A DNA stretch of 64,000 nucleotides, from NCBI RefSeq assembly GCF_903819215.1, contig NZ_CAIJCT010000010.1. One strand, 5' to 3'. The notes beneath the pieces are model-generated. The model was not told the DNA's origin. It searched no databases and worked only from the letters and a program-made list of their open reading frames with translations. This DNA is from Aedoeadaptatus coxii (GTDB lineage Bacteria > Bacillota > Clostridia > Tissierellales > Peptoniphilaceae). The position numbers and the translations under genes are program-made. Positions 24,388 through 33,868 of this stretch are shown here, piece by piece (within the stretch, counting starts at the first letter, position 1; each line of letters begins with the position of its first letter).

Positions 24388-26193
24388 ATGAGCAATCGTC
24401 AACAGAACATTCGGAATTTCTCAATTATTGCCCATATCGACCACGGAAAAAGTACCCTGGCCGATCGTCTCATCGAAAAGACGGGCATGTTGACGGAACG
24501 GGAAATGAATGCGCAAGTTCTCGATTCCATGGCCCTCGAAAAAGAGCGGGGTATTACCATTAAGTTAAAGGCCGTTCGCCTGGTTCACGAGCGAAACGGG
24601 GAAGAGTATATTTTAAATCTCATCGACACGCCGGGTCACGTGGACTTTAATTACGAAGTGTCCCGCTCCCTGGCGGCTTGTGAAGGAGCGCTGCTCGTCG
24701 TGGATTCAACCCAAGGGGTGGAGGCGCAAACTCTCGCCAATGTGTACTTGGCATTGGATCAGGATTTGGAACTTGTGCCTATCCTCAATAAGATCGATCT
24801 TCCCTCCTCCCGCGTCGATGAAGTAAAAAAAGAAATTGAAGACATTATCGGGCTGGATGCGGAAAGCGCACCTTTAATCAGCGCGAAAAACGGCATCGGA
24901 ATCGACGATGTGTTAGATGCCATTATCGAAGAAGTACCGGCGCCCGACGGCGATGAAAACGGCCCGTTAAAAGCTCTGATCTTCGACTCCATTTACGACA
25001 GTTACCGCGGCGTGGTGTGTTACGTGCGCATCGTCGACGGAAAGGTAAAAGCCGGCGACATTATTAAAATGTGGGCGACGGGCAAAGAATTTGAAGTGGT
25101 GGAAGTGGGCGTCAACGCCAACGGATCCATTCCCTTGTCCCAATTAAGCGCCGGAGATGTAGGCTATATTACGGCGAGCATTAAAAATGTAAAAGAGGCT
25201 CGCGTCGGCGACACGATTTACGATCCCAAAAATCCGCCGGCGGAACCTCTTCCCGGCTATAAAAAAGTGGTGCCCATGGTATACTCCGGTATTTATCCGG
25301 CGGAAGGAGAATCCTATACCGACGTTCGCGACGCCCTGGAAAAGCTTCAGGTCAACGACGCGGCCTTGGTTTTCGACGCGGAAACGTCGGTTGCCCTAGG
25401 TTTCGGTTTCCGATGCGGCTTCTTAGGTCTTCTCCACATGGAAATTATTCAGGAGCGTTTGGAACGAGAATTCGATTTGGATATTATTACCACGGCGCCC
25501 TCGGTAATTTATCGTGTGCACACGGTGGACGGGGAGATGCTGGAAATCCAAAACCCGACCAATCTCCCCGATCCAACCACGATTGACTACATGGAAGAGC
25601 CTTTCGTCAAGGCGGAAATCATGACGCCGACGGATTACGTAGGAACGGTCATGGAGCTTTGCCAGGAACGGCGAGGTCGCTTTATCAATATGGATTATTT
25701 GGAAGAAACGCGGGTCAATATCGTCTACGAACTTCCCTTAAACGAAGTTATTTACGATTTCTTCGACGCGTTGAAATCCAAAACCAGAGGATACGCTTCC
25801 TACGATTACGAGCTTATCGGCTACGAACAGGGCGATCTCGTGAAAATGGATGTGTTGATTAACGGGGAATTAGTCGACGCTTTCTCCCTTATCGTTCACC
25901 GGGAAAAGGCATACGAGCGGGGCAGAAAGATCTGCGAACGGCTTACCGACGTTATCCCTCGCCACCAATTTGCCGTGCCCATTCAGGCTGCCATCGGCTC
26001 GAAGATTATCGCACGGGAAACGATCCGTGCCCTTCGAAAAGATGTATTGGCGAAATGTTATGGCGGCGATATTTCGAGAAAGCGGAAGCTCCTCGAAAAA
26101 CAAAAAGAAGGTAAAAAACGTATGCGCAATATCGGCAGTGTCGAAGTGCCTCAAGAGGCATTCCTCGCCGTGTTGAAATACGACGAAGATTAA
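24388..26193 (+). CDS. lepA: Elongation factor 4 (LepA) GTPase
   Basis: The 601-residue translational GTPase has the G1 motif AHIDHGKSTLADRL, the switch with ERGITIK, DTPGHVDF and NKIDLP, and the LepA-specific C-terminal domain ending KRMRNIGSVEVPQEAF. It acts on stalled or mistranslocated ribosomes. GGAGGAAG precedes the ATG. A terminator-like hairpin follows the stop codon directly. Confidence 0.97.
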   Translation: MSNRQQNIRNFSIIAHIDHGKSTLADRLIEKTGMLTEREMNAQVLDSMALEKERGITIKLKAVRLVHERNGEEYILNLIDTPGHVDFNYEVSRSLAACEGALLVVDSTQGVEAQTLANVYLALDQDLELVPILNKIDLPSSRVDEVKKEIEDIIGLDAESAPLISAKNGIGIDDVLDAIIEEVPAPDGDENGPLKALIFDSIYDSYRGVVCYVRIVDGKVKAGDIIKMWATGKEFEVVEVGVNANGSIPLSQLSAGDVGYITASIKNVKEARVGDTIYDPKNPPAEPLPGYKKVVPMVYSGIYPAEGESYTDVRDALEKLQVNDAALVFDAETSVALGFGFRCGFLGLLHMEIIQERLEREFDLDIITTAPSVIYRVHTVDGEMLEIQNPTNLPDPTTIDYMEEPFVKAEIMTPTDYVGTVMELCQERRGRFINMDYLEETRVNIVYELPLNEVIYDFFDALKSKTRGYASYDYELIGYEQGDLVKMDVLINGELVDAFSLIVHREKAYERGRKICERLTDVIPRHQFAVPIQAAIGSKIIARETIRALRKDVLAKCYGGDISRKRKLLEKQKEGKKRMRNIGSVEVPQEAFLAVLKYDED

Positions 26194-26198
26194 GAGAG

Positions 26199-26223
26199 CG
26201 GATCCGAAAGGGTCCGTTTTTTT
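26199..26223 (+). terminator. Terminator-like hairpin between lepA and hemW
   Basis: CGGATCC (26199-26205) and GGGTCCG (26210-26216) pair around GAAA and run into seven T, immediately followed by the GGAGG site of hemW. It would partly limit read-through into hemW. Confidence 0.8.
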
Positions 26224-26232
26224 GGAGGCAAG

Positions 26233-27369
26233 ATGAACCGATCTCTTTCGATTTACATTCACGTGCCCTTTTGCGAGAAAAAATGCGGTTACTGCGATTT
26301 CTATTCCTTTCCGCCGAAAAAAGAAAGCACAATGGATGAGTATGTAAAAACTTTGTTGGAGGAATGGGCGTTTTATAAAAAGGAACTGGGGGAAGGAAAG
26401 GCAAGTTCGGTCTTTTTCGGCGGCGGCACCCCTTCCATGCTCGGCACGGAAAGATTGCTCGAAATTTTAAACCACATTGTGCCTTATATGGAAGAAGGGG
26501 GCGAGATTACCGTGGAATGTAATCCCGAAAGCGTACCTCGCCTGGATATTCCAAAACTTATGGGCGGCGGCGTCAATCGTTTCAGCATGGGCATTCAAAG
26601 CGGAAGCGATCGTCTTTTAAACATTATGGGGCGGATTCACACTGTAGAAGAGGGGAGAAAAGCCTTTCACCATTTGCGAGAAGGGGGCGCGGCAAATATT
26701 AATCTGGATTTTATTTCCTCCGTACCCACGGAAATGGACGAGGATATTGAAAAGAGTATTTCCCTCATCGAAGAATTAAATCCGGAACACGTCAGCGTGT
26801 ACAGTTTGATTTTGGAAGAGGGCACTCCCTTTTTTAAACGCTACGGCCGCCTGCAGGAAGACGACGGGGAGGATCGCCGCCACGTGCACCGCTACGAAAA
26901 TATGCTCGCCGCCATGGGTTACAGACAATACGAAATTTCCAATTTTTCGAAACCGGGCTTTCAATGTCGCCACAATCTCCATTATTGGACGTTGGGTCAT
27001 TATATTGGTTTGGGTCCCGGGGCAGGAGGCTATCTTCAAAATACGCGCTATACCAATGTAGCGGACTTCAAGGAATATTCCGCTGCTATAAAACGTGGAG
27101 AAAAACCGATCGGTTACTCGGAAGAATTGACACCTCTCGATGGAGACAACGAGTTAATGATGCTCAACATTCGATTAAATGAGGGGATCGATCTCAATAA
27201 AAAACTTCCCTCCGGCATGCTCTTCAAGGAACGCTACGGAGATGCCGTTGCGCGCAATGTGGAAAAAGGACTTTTAAAAATCTGCGGCGACCATATTCTG
27301 CTGACGGAAAAGGGAAGGGATCTTTCCAATCAGGTAGAGGTAGATTTTTTCCAATTGAATGGAGAATAA
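26233..27369 (+). CDS. hemW: HemW-like radical SAM protein (heme chaperone)
   Basis: The 378-residue radical SAM protein begins with YIHVPFCEKKCGYCDFYSF, which holds the CxxxCxxC cluster motif; the extra F-containing stretch after it is typical of HemW and of coproporphyrinogen oxidase HemN. The glycine-rich FFGGGTPSML motif binds SAM. The position between lepA and hrcA is the usual hemW place in Bacillota, which favours heme trafficking over oxygen-independent oxidase activity. The start has a GGAGG site right after the upstream terminator. Confidence 0.93.
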   Translation: MNRSLSIYIHVPFCEKKCGYCDFYSFPPKKESTMDEYVKTLLEEWAFYKKELGEGKASSVFFGGGTPSMLGTERLLEILNHIVPYMEEGGEITVECNPESVPRLDIPKLMGGGVNRFSMGIQSGSDRLLNIMGRIHTVEEGRKAFHHLREGGAANINLDFISSVPTEMDEDIEKSISLIEELNPEHVSVYSLILEEGTPFFKRYGRLQEDDGEDRRHVHRYENMLAAMGYRQYEISNFSKPGFQCRHNLHYWTLGHYIGLGPGAGGYLQNTRYTNVADFKEYSAAIKRGEKPIGYSEELTPLDGDNELMMLNIRLNEGIDLNKKLPSGMLFKERYGDAVARNVEKGLLKICGDHILLTEKGRDLSNQVEVDFFQLNGE

Positions 27370-27399
27370 ACGCATAATTTTATAAACGAACTGTTTTTG

Positions 27400-27433
27400 A
27401 AAATCGTCGAATAAAAAATATCGACGATTTTTT
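27400..27433 (+). terminator. Terminator after hemW
   Basis: The 11-base arms 27400-27410 (AAAATCGTCGA) and 27421-27431 pair around a 10-base A-rich loop and run into further T. This separates hemW from the heat-shock operon. Confidence 0.85.
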
Positions 27434-27438
27434 AAATT

Positions 27439-27465
27439 TTAGCATTCTGGCTTGACAAGTGCTAA
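27439..27465 (+). promoter_or_regulatory. Degenerate second CIRCE operator overlapping the hrcA -35
   Basis: TTAGCATTC, nine bases, then AAGTGCTAA differs from the CIRCE consensus (TTAGCACTC-N9-GAGTGCTAA) at only two positions. It spans the TTGACA -35 box at 27452-27457. Confidence 0.7.
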
Positions 27466-27480
27466 TACCCCGTGTATACT
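27452..27480 (+). promoter_or_regulatory. Heat-shock operon promoter
   Basis: A consensus TTGACA (27452-27457) and TATACT (27475-27480) are 17 bases apart. It drives hrcA-grpE-dnaK and is flanked or overlapped by two CIRCE sites. Confidence 0.9.
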
Positions 27481-27494
27481 TAAACCATAAGCAA

Positions 27495-27521
27495 TTGGCA
27501 CTCGAATAAAACGAGTGCTAA
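27495..27521 (+). promoter_or_regulatory. CIRCE operator (HrcA binding site)
   Basis: TTGGCACTC, a 9-base spacer and GAGTGCTAA form the controlling inverted repeat of chaperone expression, one mismatch from consensus. It lies just after the predicted transcription start and 23 bases before the hrcA start. Confidence 0.95.
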
Positions 27522-27544
27522 AAAGAGAAGGGAGGCGCGACAAG

Positions 27545-28570
27545 ATGTTGGACAAGAGAAAATTAGATATTCTCAATCGCATCATCGAGTCTTACATCGC
27601 ATCGCCTGTTCCCATCGGCAGTCGCACACTGTTAAAAGAATCCGGTCTTGCCGTTTCATCGGCGACCATTCGAAACGAAATGAGCGATCTGGAAGCTCTC
27701 GGCTTTTTAATGAAGCCTCATACTTCCGCCGGGCGGATTCCTTCGGAAACTGCTTATAGATTTTATGTAGACGAATTAATTCCCGAGATCAACCGTGAAG
27801 ATTCCCTCGTCGAGCGTTTCATCGACGCCATGCCCGAGCATCTGCTCGGCACCGACGAATTTTATCGTTGCGCCGTGGAGGCGCTGGCCCATGAAACCGA
27901 CAGTTTGGCGTTGATGATGATGCCCAAAGGCGGCGATCGAAAGATTAAGTATCTCGATTTAATTCCGGTTTCGGATTACTTCGTCATGTTGCTGGTCGTC
28001 GGCGACCGTGGTGTCGTGGTTAAACGAATGATTCCCATGGAATTTTCCGTAGATAAAGAAGACTTGGAGTATATTTCCGGCGTGCTTTCAAAAGCATTTG
28101 TGGGAACATCCTTCGATAATATCGACGGTGTCAAATTCGTTTTATCCGGCCAATTGGTTCGCTATGAATCTTTCGTGCTCCATATTACAAACTTGCTTTC
28201 TCAAATTGCAGGCAATGTGGACGATATGGAAGTGGCGATCAGTAGTGTGGGAAATCTTTTCCGATACGAAGAATTTAACGATGTTTCCAGAGTGCAGTCC
28301 CTCTTGCGCTACATCGAGGAGAAGGAAAACCTCCTTCACCTATTTAATGAACTTTCCACAGGTTCCGATGTAGAGTTTAAAATCGGTAGCGAAAACGACG
28401 CCGATGTAATGCAGGGCAACAGCTTACTCGGAAGAGTATATCCTTTAAGCCCTTCAAATGTGGGCAAGGTTGCGTTGATTGCACCGGTACGCATGGATTA
28501 TAGGAAATCGGCAAATGCGCTGGTGGCGTTTACAGACGCCTTGAGCCGGCGCCTTGGGAAGGAACGTTGA
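27545..28570 (+). CDS. hrcA: Heat-inducible transcription repressor HrcA
   Basis: The ATG at 27545 (MLDKRKLDIL) follows GGGAGG; an earlier in-frame start would place translation inside the CIRCE region. The 341-residue product has the N-terminal winged-helix segment with VSSATIRNEMSDLEALGFL and PHTSAGRIPSE, both family signatures. It binds CIRCE and is kept active by GroE. First gene of the hrcA-grpE-dnaK operon. Confidence 0.96.
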   Translation: MLDKRKLDILNRIIESYIASPVPIGSRTLLKESGLAVSSATIRNEMSDLEALGFLMKPHTSAGRIPSETAYRFYVDELIPEINREDSLVERFIDAMPEHLLGTDEFYRCAVEALAHETDSLALMMMPKGGDRKIKYLDLIPVSDYFVMLLVVGDRGVVVKRMIPMEFSVDKEDLEYISGVLSKAFVGTSFDNIDGVKFVLSGQLVRYESFVLHITNLLSQIAGNVDDMEVAISSVGNLFRYEEFNDVSRVQSLLRYIEEKENLLHLFNELSTGSDVEFKIGSENDADVMQGNSLLGRVYPLSPSNVGKVALIAPVRMDYRKSANALVAFTDALSRRLGKER

Positions 28571-28578
28571 GGTGAGAA

Positions 28579-29118
28579 GTGGTAGTAGAAAATAATGATC
28601 GTGAAACGATCGATGAACAAGAACATACGACAATAGATGAAGAGGCGACCACGGAGGCGACAGCCGATGAAGAAGCGGTCGTAGAAAGCGAAGACGAAAA
28701 GAAGTACAAGGAACTGGAAGATCGTTACCTTCGCCTACAAGCGGATTACACTAATTTCCGCAGAAGGAGCACGGAGGAAAAAGCAAGAATGCACGCCATG
28801 GGCATGGAAAAATTAGCCCTGGATATTCTTCCCGTCCTCGATAATTTCGAACGGGCCCTTATGGTAGACGATGTTCAAGACGAAAAGTTTTACAAGGGCA
28901 TGGAAATGATCGCCGATCAATTCCGCAGTGAACTTACTAAAAACGACATCGTGGAAATCGACGCTTTAAACCAACCTTTTGACCCCAATTTACACCACGC
29001 GGTGGTAATGGAAGAAAAGGAAGGGGTCGACGAGAACACCGTCACCGATGTATTACAAAAAGGCTATCGACTCGGCGATCGCGTGATCCGACCCAGTATG
29101 GTCAAAGTCTCAAAGTAA
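28579..29118 (+). CDS. grpE: GrpE nucleotide exchange factor
   Basis: The 179-residue product has an acidic N-terminus, a long helical segment with LQADYTNFRRRS, and the C-terminal wing containing NPNLHHAV-like FDPNLHHAVVM. It releases ADP from DnaK. The start codon is GTG just after AGGTG. It sits between hrcA and dnaK as expected. Confidence 0.96.
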   Translation: MVVENNDRETIDEQEHTTIDEEATTEATADEEAVVESEDEKKYKELEDRYLRLQADYTNFRRRSTEEKARMHAMGMEKLALDILPVLDNFERALMVDDVQDEKFYKGMEMIADQFRSELTKNDIVEIDALNQPFDPNLHHAVVMEEKEGVDENTVTDVLQKGYRLGDRVIRPSMVKVSK

Positions 29119-29166
29119 TTAATATAGATTAAAGAAAAAATAAAGTTTAAATCAGGAGGATTTATT

Positions 29167-30993
29167 ATGGCTAAAATTATTGGTATTGACTTAGGTACAA
29201 CAAACTCGGCAGTAGCCGTTATGGAAGGTGGACAATCCACTATTATCCCGAACATCGAAGGTAACCGGACGACACCGTCCATCGTCGCCTTTACTAAAGA
29301 CGGGGAACGCCTCGTCGGTGAAACGGCAAAACGTCAAGCCATCACCAACCCGGAAAGAACCATCGCATCCATTAAACGTCACATGGGTACCGATTACAAA
29401 GTAACTATCGACGGCAAGGATTATTCCCCTCAAGAAATTTCCGCAATGATTCTTCAAAAATTAAAATCCGACGCGGAAAGCTATTTAGGTGAAACCATTA
29501 CCGAAGCGGTTATTACCGTGCCCGCTTACTTTACCGACGCGCAACGTCAAGCGACAAAAGACGCAGGACGTATTGCCGGCCTAGACGTTAAACGTATCGT
29601 CAACGAACCGACGGCAGCAGCCCTCGCATACGGCGAAGATAAAGACAAAGACTCCACCACCGTTATGATTTACGACTTAGGCGGCGGTACATTCGACGTT
29701 TCCATTTTGGAACTTTCCGACGGTGTATTCGAAGTACAAGCTACTCGCGGTAACAACAAATTAGGGGGCGACGACTTCGACGAACGTGTCATCGACTGGA
29801 TCGCCGAAAACTTTAAGAAGGAAAATGGCGTCGACTTAAAGGCCGACCGTATGAGCTTACAACGTTTAAAAGAAGCTGCAGAAAAGGCGAAGAAAGAACT
29901 TTCCTCGACGATGAGCACCAACATCAACCTTCCCTTTATTACGGCCAACGCCAGCGGTCCTTTACACTTAAACATGGATCTTACCCGTGCGAAATTCGAC
30001 GAATTGACCGGCGACCTCGTTAAGAAGACGGAAGAACCGGTAAGAGAAGCGTTAAAAGACGCCGATCTTTCCGCATCGGACATCGACAAAGTTCTCCTCG
30101 TCGGCGGTTCTACCCGTGTACCGGCCGTACAAGAATTGGTTAAATCCATCGTCGGCAAAGATCCCCAAAAAGACATTAACCCGGACGAATGTGTCGCTTT
30201 AGGTGCTGCTATTCAAGCAGGCGTTTTAAGCGGCGATGTTAAAGACTTATTGCTCTTAGACGTTACACCCCTTTCCTTGGGTATTGAAACCATGGGCGGT
30301 GTCACTACGCGCTTAATTGAACGTAACACCACTATCCCCACAAAGAAGAGCCAAACCTTTACGACGGCAGCCGACAATCAAACCAGTGTCGACATTCACG
30401 TCTTACAAGGTGAACGTCAAATGGCAAGCGACAACGTCACCCTCGGTCGTTTCCAATTAGACGGCATTGCACCGGCTCGCCGCGGCGTACCTCAAATCGA
30501 AGTAACCTTCGATATCGACGCCAACGGCATCGTCAATGTATCGGCTAAGGATATGGGTACGGGTAAAGAACAACACATTACCATTACCTCTTCTTCCAAC
30601 TTAACCGAAGACGAAATCGATCAAAAGGTTCGAGAAGCGGAAGCACATGCGGAAGAAGATAAGAAGAAAAAAGAAGCCATCGAAATTAAAAACAACGCAG
30701 ACTCTGTAATCTACGCTTCTGAAAGTGCGTTAAAAGATGTAGACGGCAAGATTTCCGACGATGACAAGAAAAAAGTTGAAGACGCCATCGAAGATTTGAA
30801 GAGCGTAAAAGATACCGACGATCTCGACGCCATTAAATCCAAGACCGAAGCGCTTCAAAATGCTTTCCAATCGGTTTCGGAAGAATTATACAAACAAGCA
30901 CAAGCACAAGCAGGCGGCGCTGAAGCGGGAGCCGCTCAAGATGACGACGTTGTCGATGCCGATTACGAAGTAGTCGATGAAGACGATAAATAA
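29167..30993 (+). CDS. dnaK: Chaperone DnaK (Hsp70)
   Basis: The 608-residue Hsp70 starts with IGIDLGTTNSAVAV, has VPAYFTDAQRQATKDAG and DLGGGTFDVSIL in the ATPase domain, the linker region DVTPLSLGIET, and an acidic C-terminal tail (DDDVVDADYEVVDEDD). It folds and protects client proteins with GrpE and DnaJ. AGGAGG precedes the ATG. The codon choice looks strongly biased, as for a highly expressed gene. Confidence 0.98.
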   Translation: MAKIIGIDLGTTNSAVAVMEGGQSTIIPNIEGNRTTPSIVAFTKDGERLVGETAKRQAITNPERTIASIKRHMGTDYKVTIDGKDYSPQEISAMILQKLKSDAESYLGETITEAVITVPAYFTDAQRQATKDAGRIAGLDVKRIVNEPTAAALAYGEDKDKDSTTVMIYDLGGGTFDVSILELSDGVFEVQATRGNNKLGGDDFDERVIDWIAENFKKENGVDLKADRMSLQRLKEAAEKAKKELSSTMSTNINLPFITANASGPLHLNMDLTRAKFDELTGDLVKKTEEPVREALKDADLSASDIDKVLLVGGSTRVPAVQELVKSIVGKDPQKDINPDECVALGAAIQAGVLSGDVKDLLLLDVTPLSLGIETMGGVTTRLIERNTTIPTKKSQTFTTAADNQTSVDIHVLQGERQMASDNVTLGRFQLDGIAPARRGVPQIEVTFDIDANGIVNVSAKDMGTGKEQHITITSSSNLTEDEIDQKVREAEAHAEEDKKKKEAIEIKNNADSVIYASESALKDVDGKISDDDKKKVEDAIEDLKSVKDTDDLDAIKSKTEALQNAFQSVSEELYKQAQAQAGGAEAGAAQDDDVVDADYEVVDEDDK

Positions 30994-31008
30994 AACCGAC
31001 AAGCTAAT

Positions 31009-31034
31009 AAGGGGCACGAGAGTGCCCTTTTTTA
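31009..31034 (+). terminator. Terminator between dnaK and dnaJ
   Basis: AAGGGGCAC pairs with GTGCCCTTT around GAGA and continues in a T-run, separating dnaK from dnaJ so that DnaJ levels can stay lower. Confidence 0.85.
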
Positions 31035-31107
31035 GTTTATATCTTCCCTAGCGGCCGATTTTAAGGTATGATAACACTATTTGAGCGACTAGAAAGTGAT
31101 GGTGTTT

Positions 31108-32238
31108 ATGAGAGACTTATACGAGGTTTTGGAGATCGAGCGTACGGCTACATCTTCCGAAATAAAAAAAGCATATCGTAAAAAAGCCAAGCAGTACCAC
31201 CCCGATCTGCATCCCGGCGACGAAGAGGCGGAAACGAAATTTAAAGAGGTGAATTTCGCCTATGAAGTGCTTTCCGATGAAACGAAAAAAAGAACCTACG
31301 ATACCTACGGGGAAGACGGACTTAAAAATGATTTCGGCGCATCCGGCGGTGGCGACTTCGGTGGATTCGGCGATATTTTCGGCGACATCTTCGATATGTT
31401 CGGCGGCGGTTTCGGCGCCAACTTTTCCGGCGGCAACACGGCAAAGGCTCCCCGGGACGGCGCCCATATTCGCTACGATTTAAATCTTACGTTTAAAGAG
31501 GCGGTTTTCGGCACGGAAAAAGATATTCAAATTCGCCGCACGGAAGAATGTTCCCGTTGCCACGGCAGCGGCGCGGAAGACGAAGAGAGCGTGCATACGT
31601 GTAAAACCTGCGGCGGCAGCGGCCAAGTGCGCCAAGCTACATCTTCCGCCTTCGGACGTTTTATGCGCGTCGTGCCATGTAGCGATTGCGGCGGCACGGG
31701 TACTGTTATCGAAAAGCCCTGTAAGCATTGCCACGGCAGCGGACGAGAAACGGTGAATCGCAAACTTCACATTCGCATTCCCGCAGGGGTAGATGGCCGA
31801 AGCGTGATCACGATGTCCGGAGAAGGCCATGCCGGAGAAAACGGCGGCCAACCGGGCACGGTCTATATTTATCTTCACATCGAAGAGGACAACGTGTTTA
31901 GCCGGGAAGGCAATGATCTTCACGTAGACATTCCTATTCGCTACGAAGATGCCGTTTTAGGCGGCACGATTAAGGTGCCCACGCTTAAAGAAATTATCGA
32001 CTACGACATTCCCGCCGGCACCCAAAGCGGTGAGACCTTTACCATTAAAGGAGAAGGTGTTCCCTTCCTTAGACGAAAGGGAGCGGGAGACTTACTCTTT
32101 ACCGTTAAGATTCTCGTACCGACGAATGTTTCCGACAAAGAGCGGGAACTTTTAGAAGAACTTCGCAATCAAAAGGGCGAAACCAAGACCGAGCAGGAAA
32201 AAGGATTTCTACAAAAACTAAAGGACTTTTTTGACTAA
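31108..32238 (+). CDS. dnaJ: Chaperone DnaJ (Hsp40)
   Basis: Starting at the ATG at 31108 (MRDLYEVLEI) gives 376 residues; a GTG four codons earlier is possible but less like the family. It has the J domain with the HPD motif (YHPDLHPGD), a Gly/Phe-rich stretch, four zinc-binding CxxCxGxG repeats (CSRCHGSG, CKTCGGSG, CSDCGGTG, CKHCHGSG) and the client-binding C-terminus. Its stop codon overlaps the prmA start. The ribosome site is weak. Confidence 0.96.
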   Translation: MRDLYEVLEIERTATSSEIKKAYRKKAKQYHPDLHPGDEEAETKFKEVNFAYEVLSDETKKRTYDTYGEDGLKNDFGASGGGDFGGFGDIFGDIFDMFGGGFGANFSGGNTAKAPRDGAHIRYDLNLTFKEAVFGTEKDIQIRRTEECSRCHGSGAEDEESVHTCKTCGGSGQVRQATSSAFGRFMRVVPCSDCGGTGTVIEKPCKHCHGSGRETVNRKLHIRIPAGVDGRSVITMSGEGHAGENGGQPGTVYIYLHIEEDNVFSREGNDLHVDIPIRYEDAVLGGTIKVPTLKEIIDYDIPAGTQSGETFTIKGEGVPFLRRKGAGDLLFTVKILVPTNVSDKERELLEELRNQKGETKTEQEKGFLQKLKDFFD

Positions 32239-33149
32239 TGCAATACAAAATGCTTACGATTAAAGGCGATCACCGTCGCCAAGAAGAAGGGGAACTTTTT
32301 CTACAGGAACAGGGCGTCGACAGTTACGAAGTGATTTCAGGGGATGCCATCGACAATTTAAAAGAAGGCGGTTTTATTTGGGATGCCGTCGACGACGATG
32401 TGCTGGAAATTGATGCGGATCGTTTCGAGTTAAAAGCTTATTTCGATGCTTCTCAAGAGGAAGAAAGGCTCGCCGTAAAAAAAGGTGCAATGGAAAAAGG
32501 CTTTGAAGTGGAAGAAGGGGATGTGCCCGATCAGGATTGGGCCAATGACTGGAAATCTTACTTCCATCCCATTTCCATTGATGAGGGTCTGACCATCGTG
32601 CCTTCCTGGGAAGATTACGATGCAAAAGACGGAGAAGAGATTATTATTTTAGATCCGGGCATGGCTTTTGGAAGCGGCAATCATGCCACAAGCTTCCTAT
32701 GTTCCCGTTATTTAAGGGACTACATTCGTCCCGGAGACAGCGTGATCGATATCGGTTGCGGAAGCGGTATTCTCTCTCTCGTCGCCGTGAAAAGCGGCGC
32801 AAAGAAGGTTATCGCAGTGGACTTGGATCCTCAGTGTATGATCGCCACGGAGGAAAATGCCGAAAAAAACAAGATGCTCGATCGTATCGATTTGCGTAAA
32901 GGGGATCTTTTCAGCGTGGTGACGGAGTCTGCCGATGTGGTAGTAAGCAATATTTTTGCCGAGGTGATTATCGGCATGCTCCACGATGTAAAGGAACACG
33001 TAAAGATCGGCGGCATTTACATCGCATCGGGGATTTTAAAAGAAAAGCTTCAGGATGTCATCGATGCTCTTGAACGAGAAGGCTTTGAACTTCTCGACGA
33101 TAAAACCGACGGCGATTGGTCGGCGGTGGCAGCGAGGAGATTAGATTGA
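32238..33149 (+). CDS. prmA: Ribosomal protein L11 methyltransferase
   Basis: The 303-residue SAM methyltransferase has the PrmA N-terminal L11-binding part, then DPGMAFGSGNHATS (about residue 139) and the SAM loop DIGCGSGIL (about residue 172), with SNIFAEVI as the catalytic-pocket motif. It trimethylates L11. The ATG overlaps the dnaJ stop (TAATG), as usual for this operon. Confidence 0.96.
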   Translation: MQYKMLTIKGDHRRQEEGELFLQEQGVDSYEVISGDAIDNLKEGGFIWDAVDDDVLEIDADRFELKAYFDASQEEERLAVKKGAMEKGFEVEEGDVPDQDWANDWKSYFHPISIDEGLTIVPSWEDYDAKDGEEIIILDPGMAFGSGNHATSFLCSRYLRDYIRPGDSVIDIGCGSGILSLVAVKSGAKKVIAVDLDPQCMIATEENAEKNKMLDRIDLRKGDLFSVVTESADVVVSNIFAEVIIGMLHDVKEHVKIGGIYIASGILKEKLQDVIDALEREGFELLDDKTDGDWSAVAARRLD

Positions 33150-33868
33150 GACAATTTTTCGTAAAGGACAAACCCGTTATAGGAAATTTCGCAAAACTGG
33201 ATGGAGAGGACAGTTTCCATCTTCTTCGCGTGCTCCGAAAGGAAGAGGGCGCGGACATTCTCCTCGCCTACGAGGGAACGCAGTTTCTCGGGAAACTTCA
33301 CATCATAGAAGACGAAGCCTTCGTCATGGTGGAGGAGCAACTTCCGGACGAGGGTGAGGGGAGTCGCCTCATCCTTTGCCAAGGCGTGGGGAAGAGCCAA
33401 AAGACCGAGCTCGTATTAAAACACGCAACGGAATGCGGCATCGACGGCTTCATTCCCATTCAAACCGATCGCTCCGTCGCCAATCTTTCGAAGAAATACG
33501 ACAGCAAGCGCAAGCGGTTTGAAAAAATAGCCGAAGAAGCGGCGAAACAATCCAATCGACGGCTCATTCCCGACGTCGGCGACCTGTGGACGGTAGACGA
33601 TCTCGTGGACAATCTGGGTGAAGAGGACGTCCTCGTCGTCTGTTACGAAGGGGAAGAAGAACGGGATATTATGGATCTTTCCTTCGAGAAAAAAGGCACG
33701 GTCTACGTTTTAATCGGCGCGGAAGGCGGCTTGGCTCCAAGGGAAGTGAAACTGCTCGAGGGGAAGGGAATATTCGTCACATTGGGCGATTCGATTTTAC
33801 GAACGGAAACGGCGGGCATCGTCGCTTCCTATGTTGTGCGCCGTTTAATGGAAAGGGGAAGAGATTGA
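33146..33868 (+). CDS. rsmE: 16S rRNA (uracil1498-N3)-methyltransferase
   Basis: The TTG at 33146 overlaps the prmA stop as TTGA and follows a GAGGAG site; it gives 240 residues starting MRQFFVKDKP, the RsmE-type start. The SPOUT-type knot ends with LIGAEGGLAPREV and LGDSILRTETA, the SAM-binding signatures. It methylates U1498 in 16S rRNA. Confidence 0.94.
   Translation: MRQFFVKDKPVIGNFAKLDGEDSFHLLRVLRKEEGADILLAYEGTQFLGKLHIIEDEAFVMVEEQLPDEGEGSRLILCQGVGKSQKTELVLKHATECGIDGFIPIQTDRSVANLSKKYDSKRKRFEKIAEEAAKQSNRRLIPDVGDLWTVDDLVDNLGEEDVLVVCYEGEEERDIMDLSFEKKGTVYVLIGAEGGLAPREVKLLEGKGIFVTLGDSILRTETAGIVASYVVRRLMERGRD

Noticed and set aside
31480..31923. Cysteine-poor minus-strand frame opposite dnaJ
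   Set aside because: dnaJ with four zinc repeats is certain on the plus strand; the antisense frame only mirrors its codon bias.
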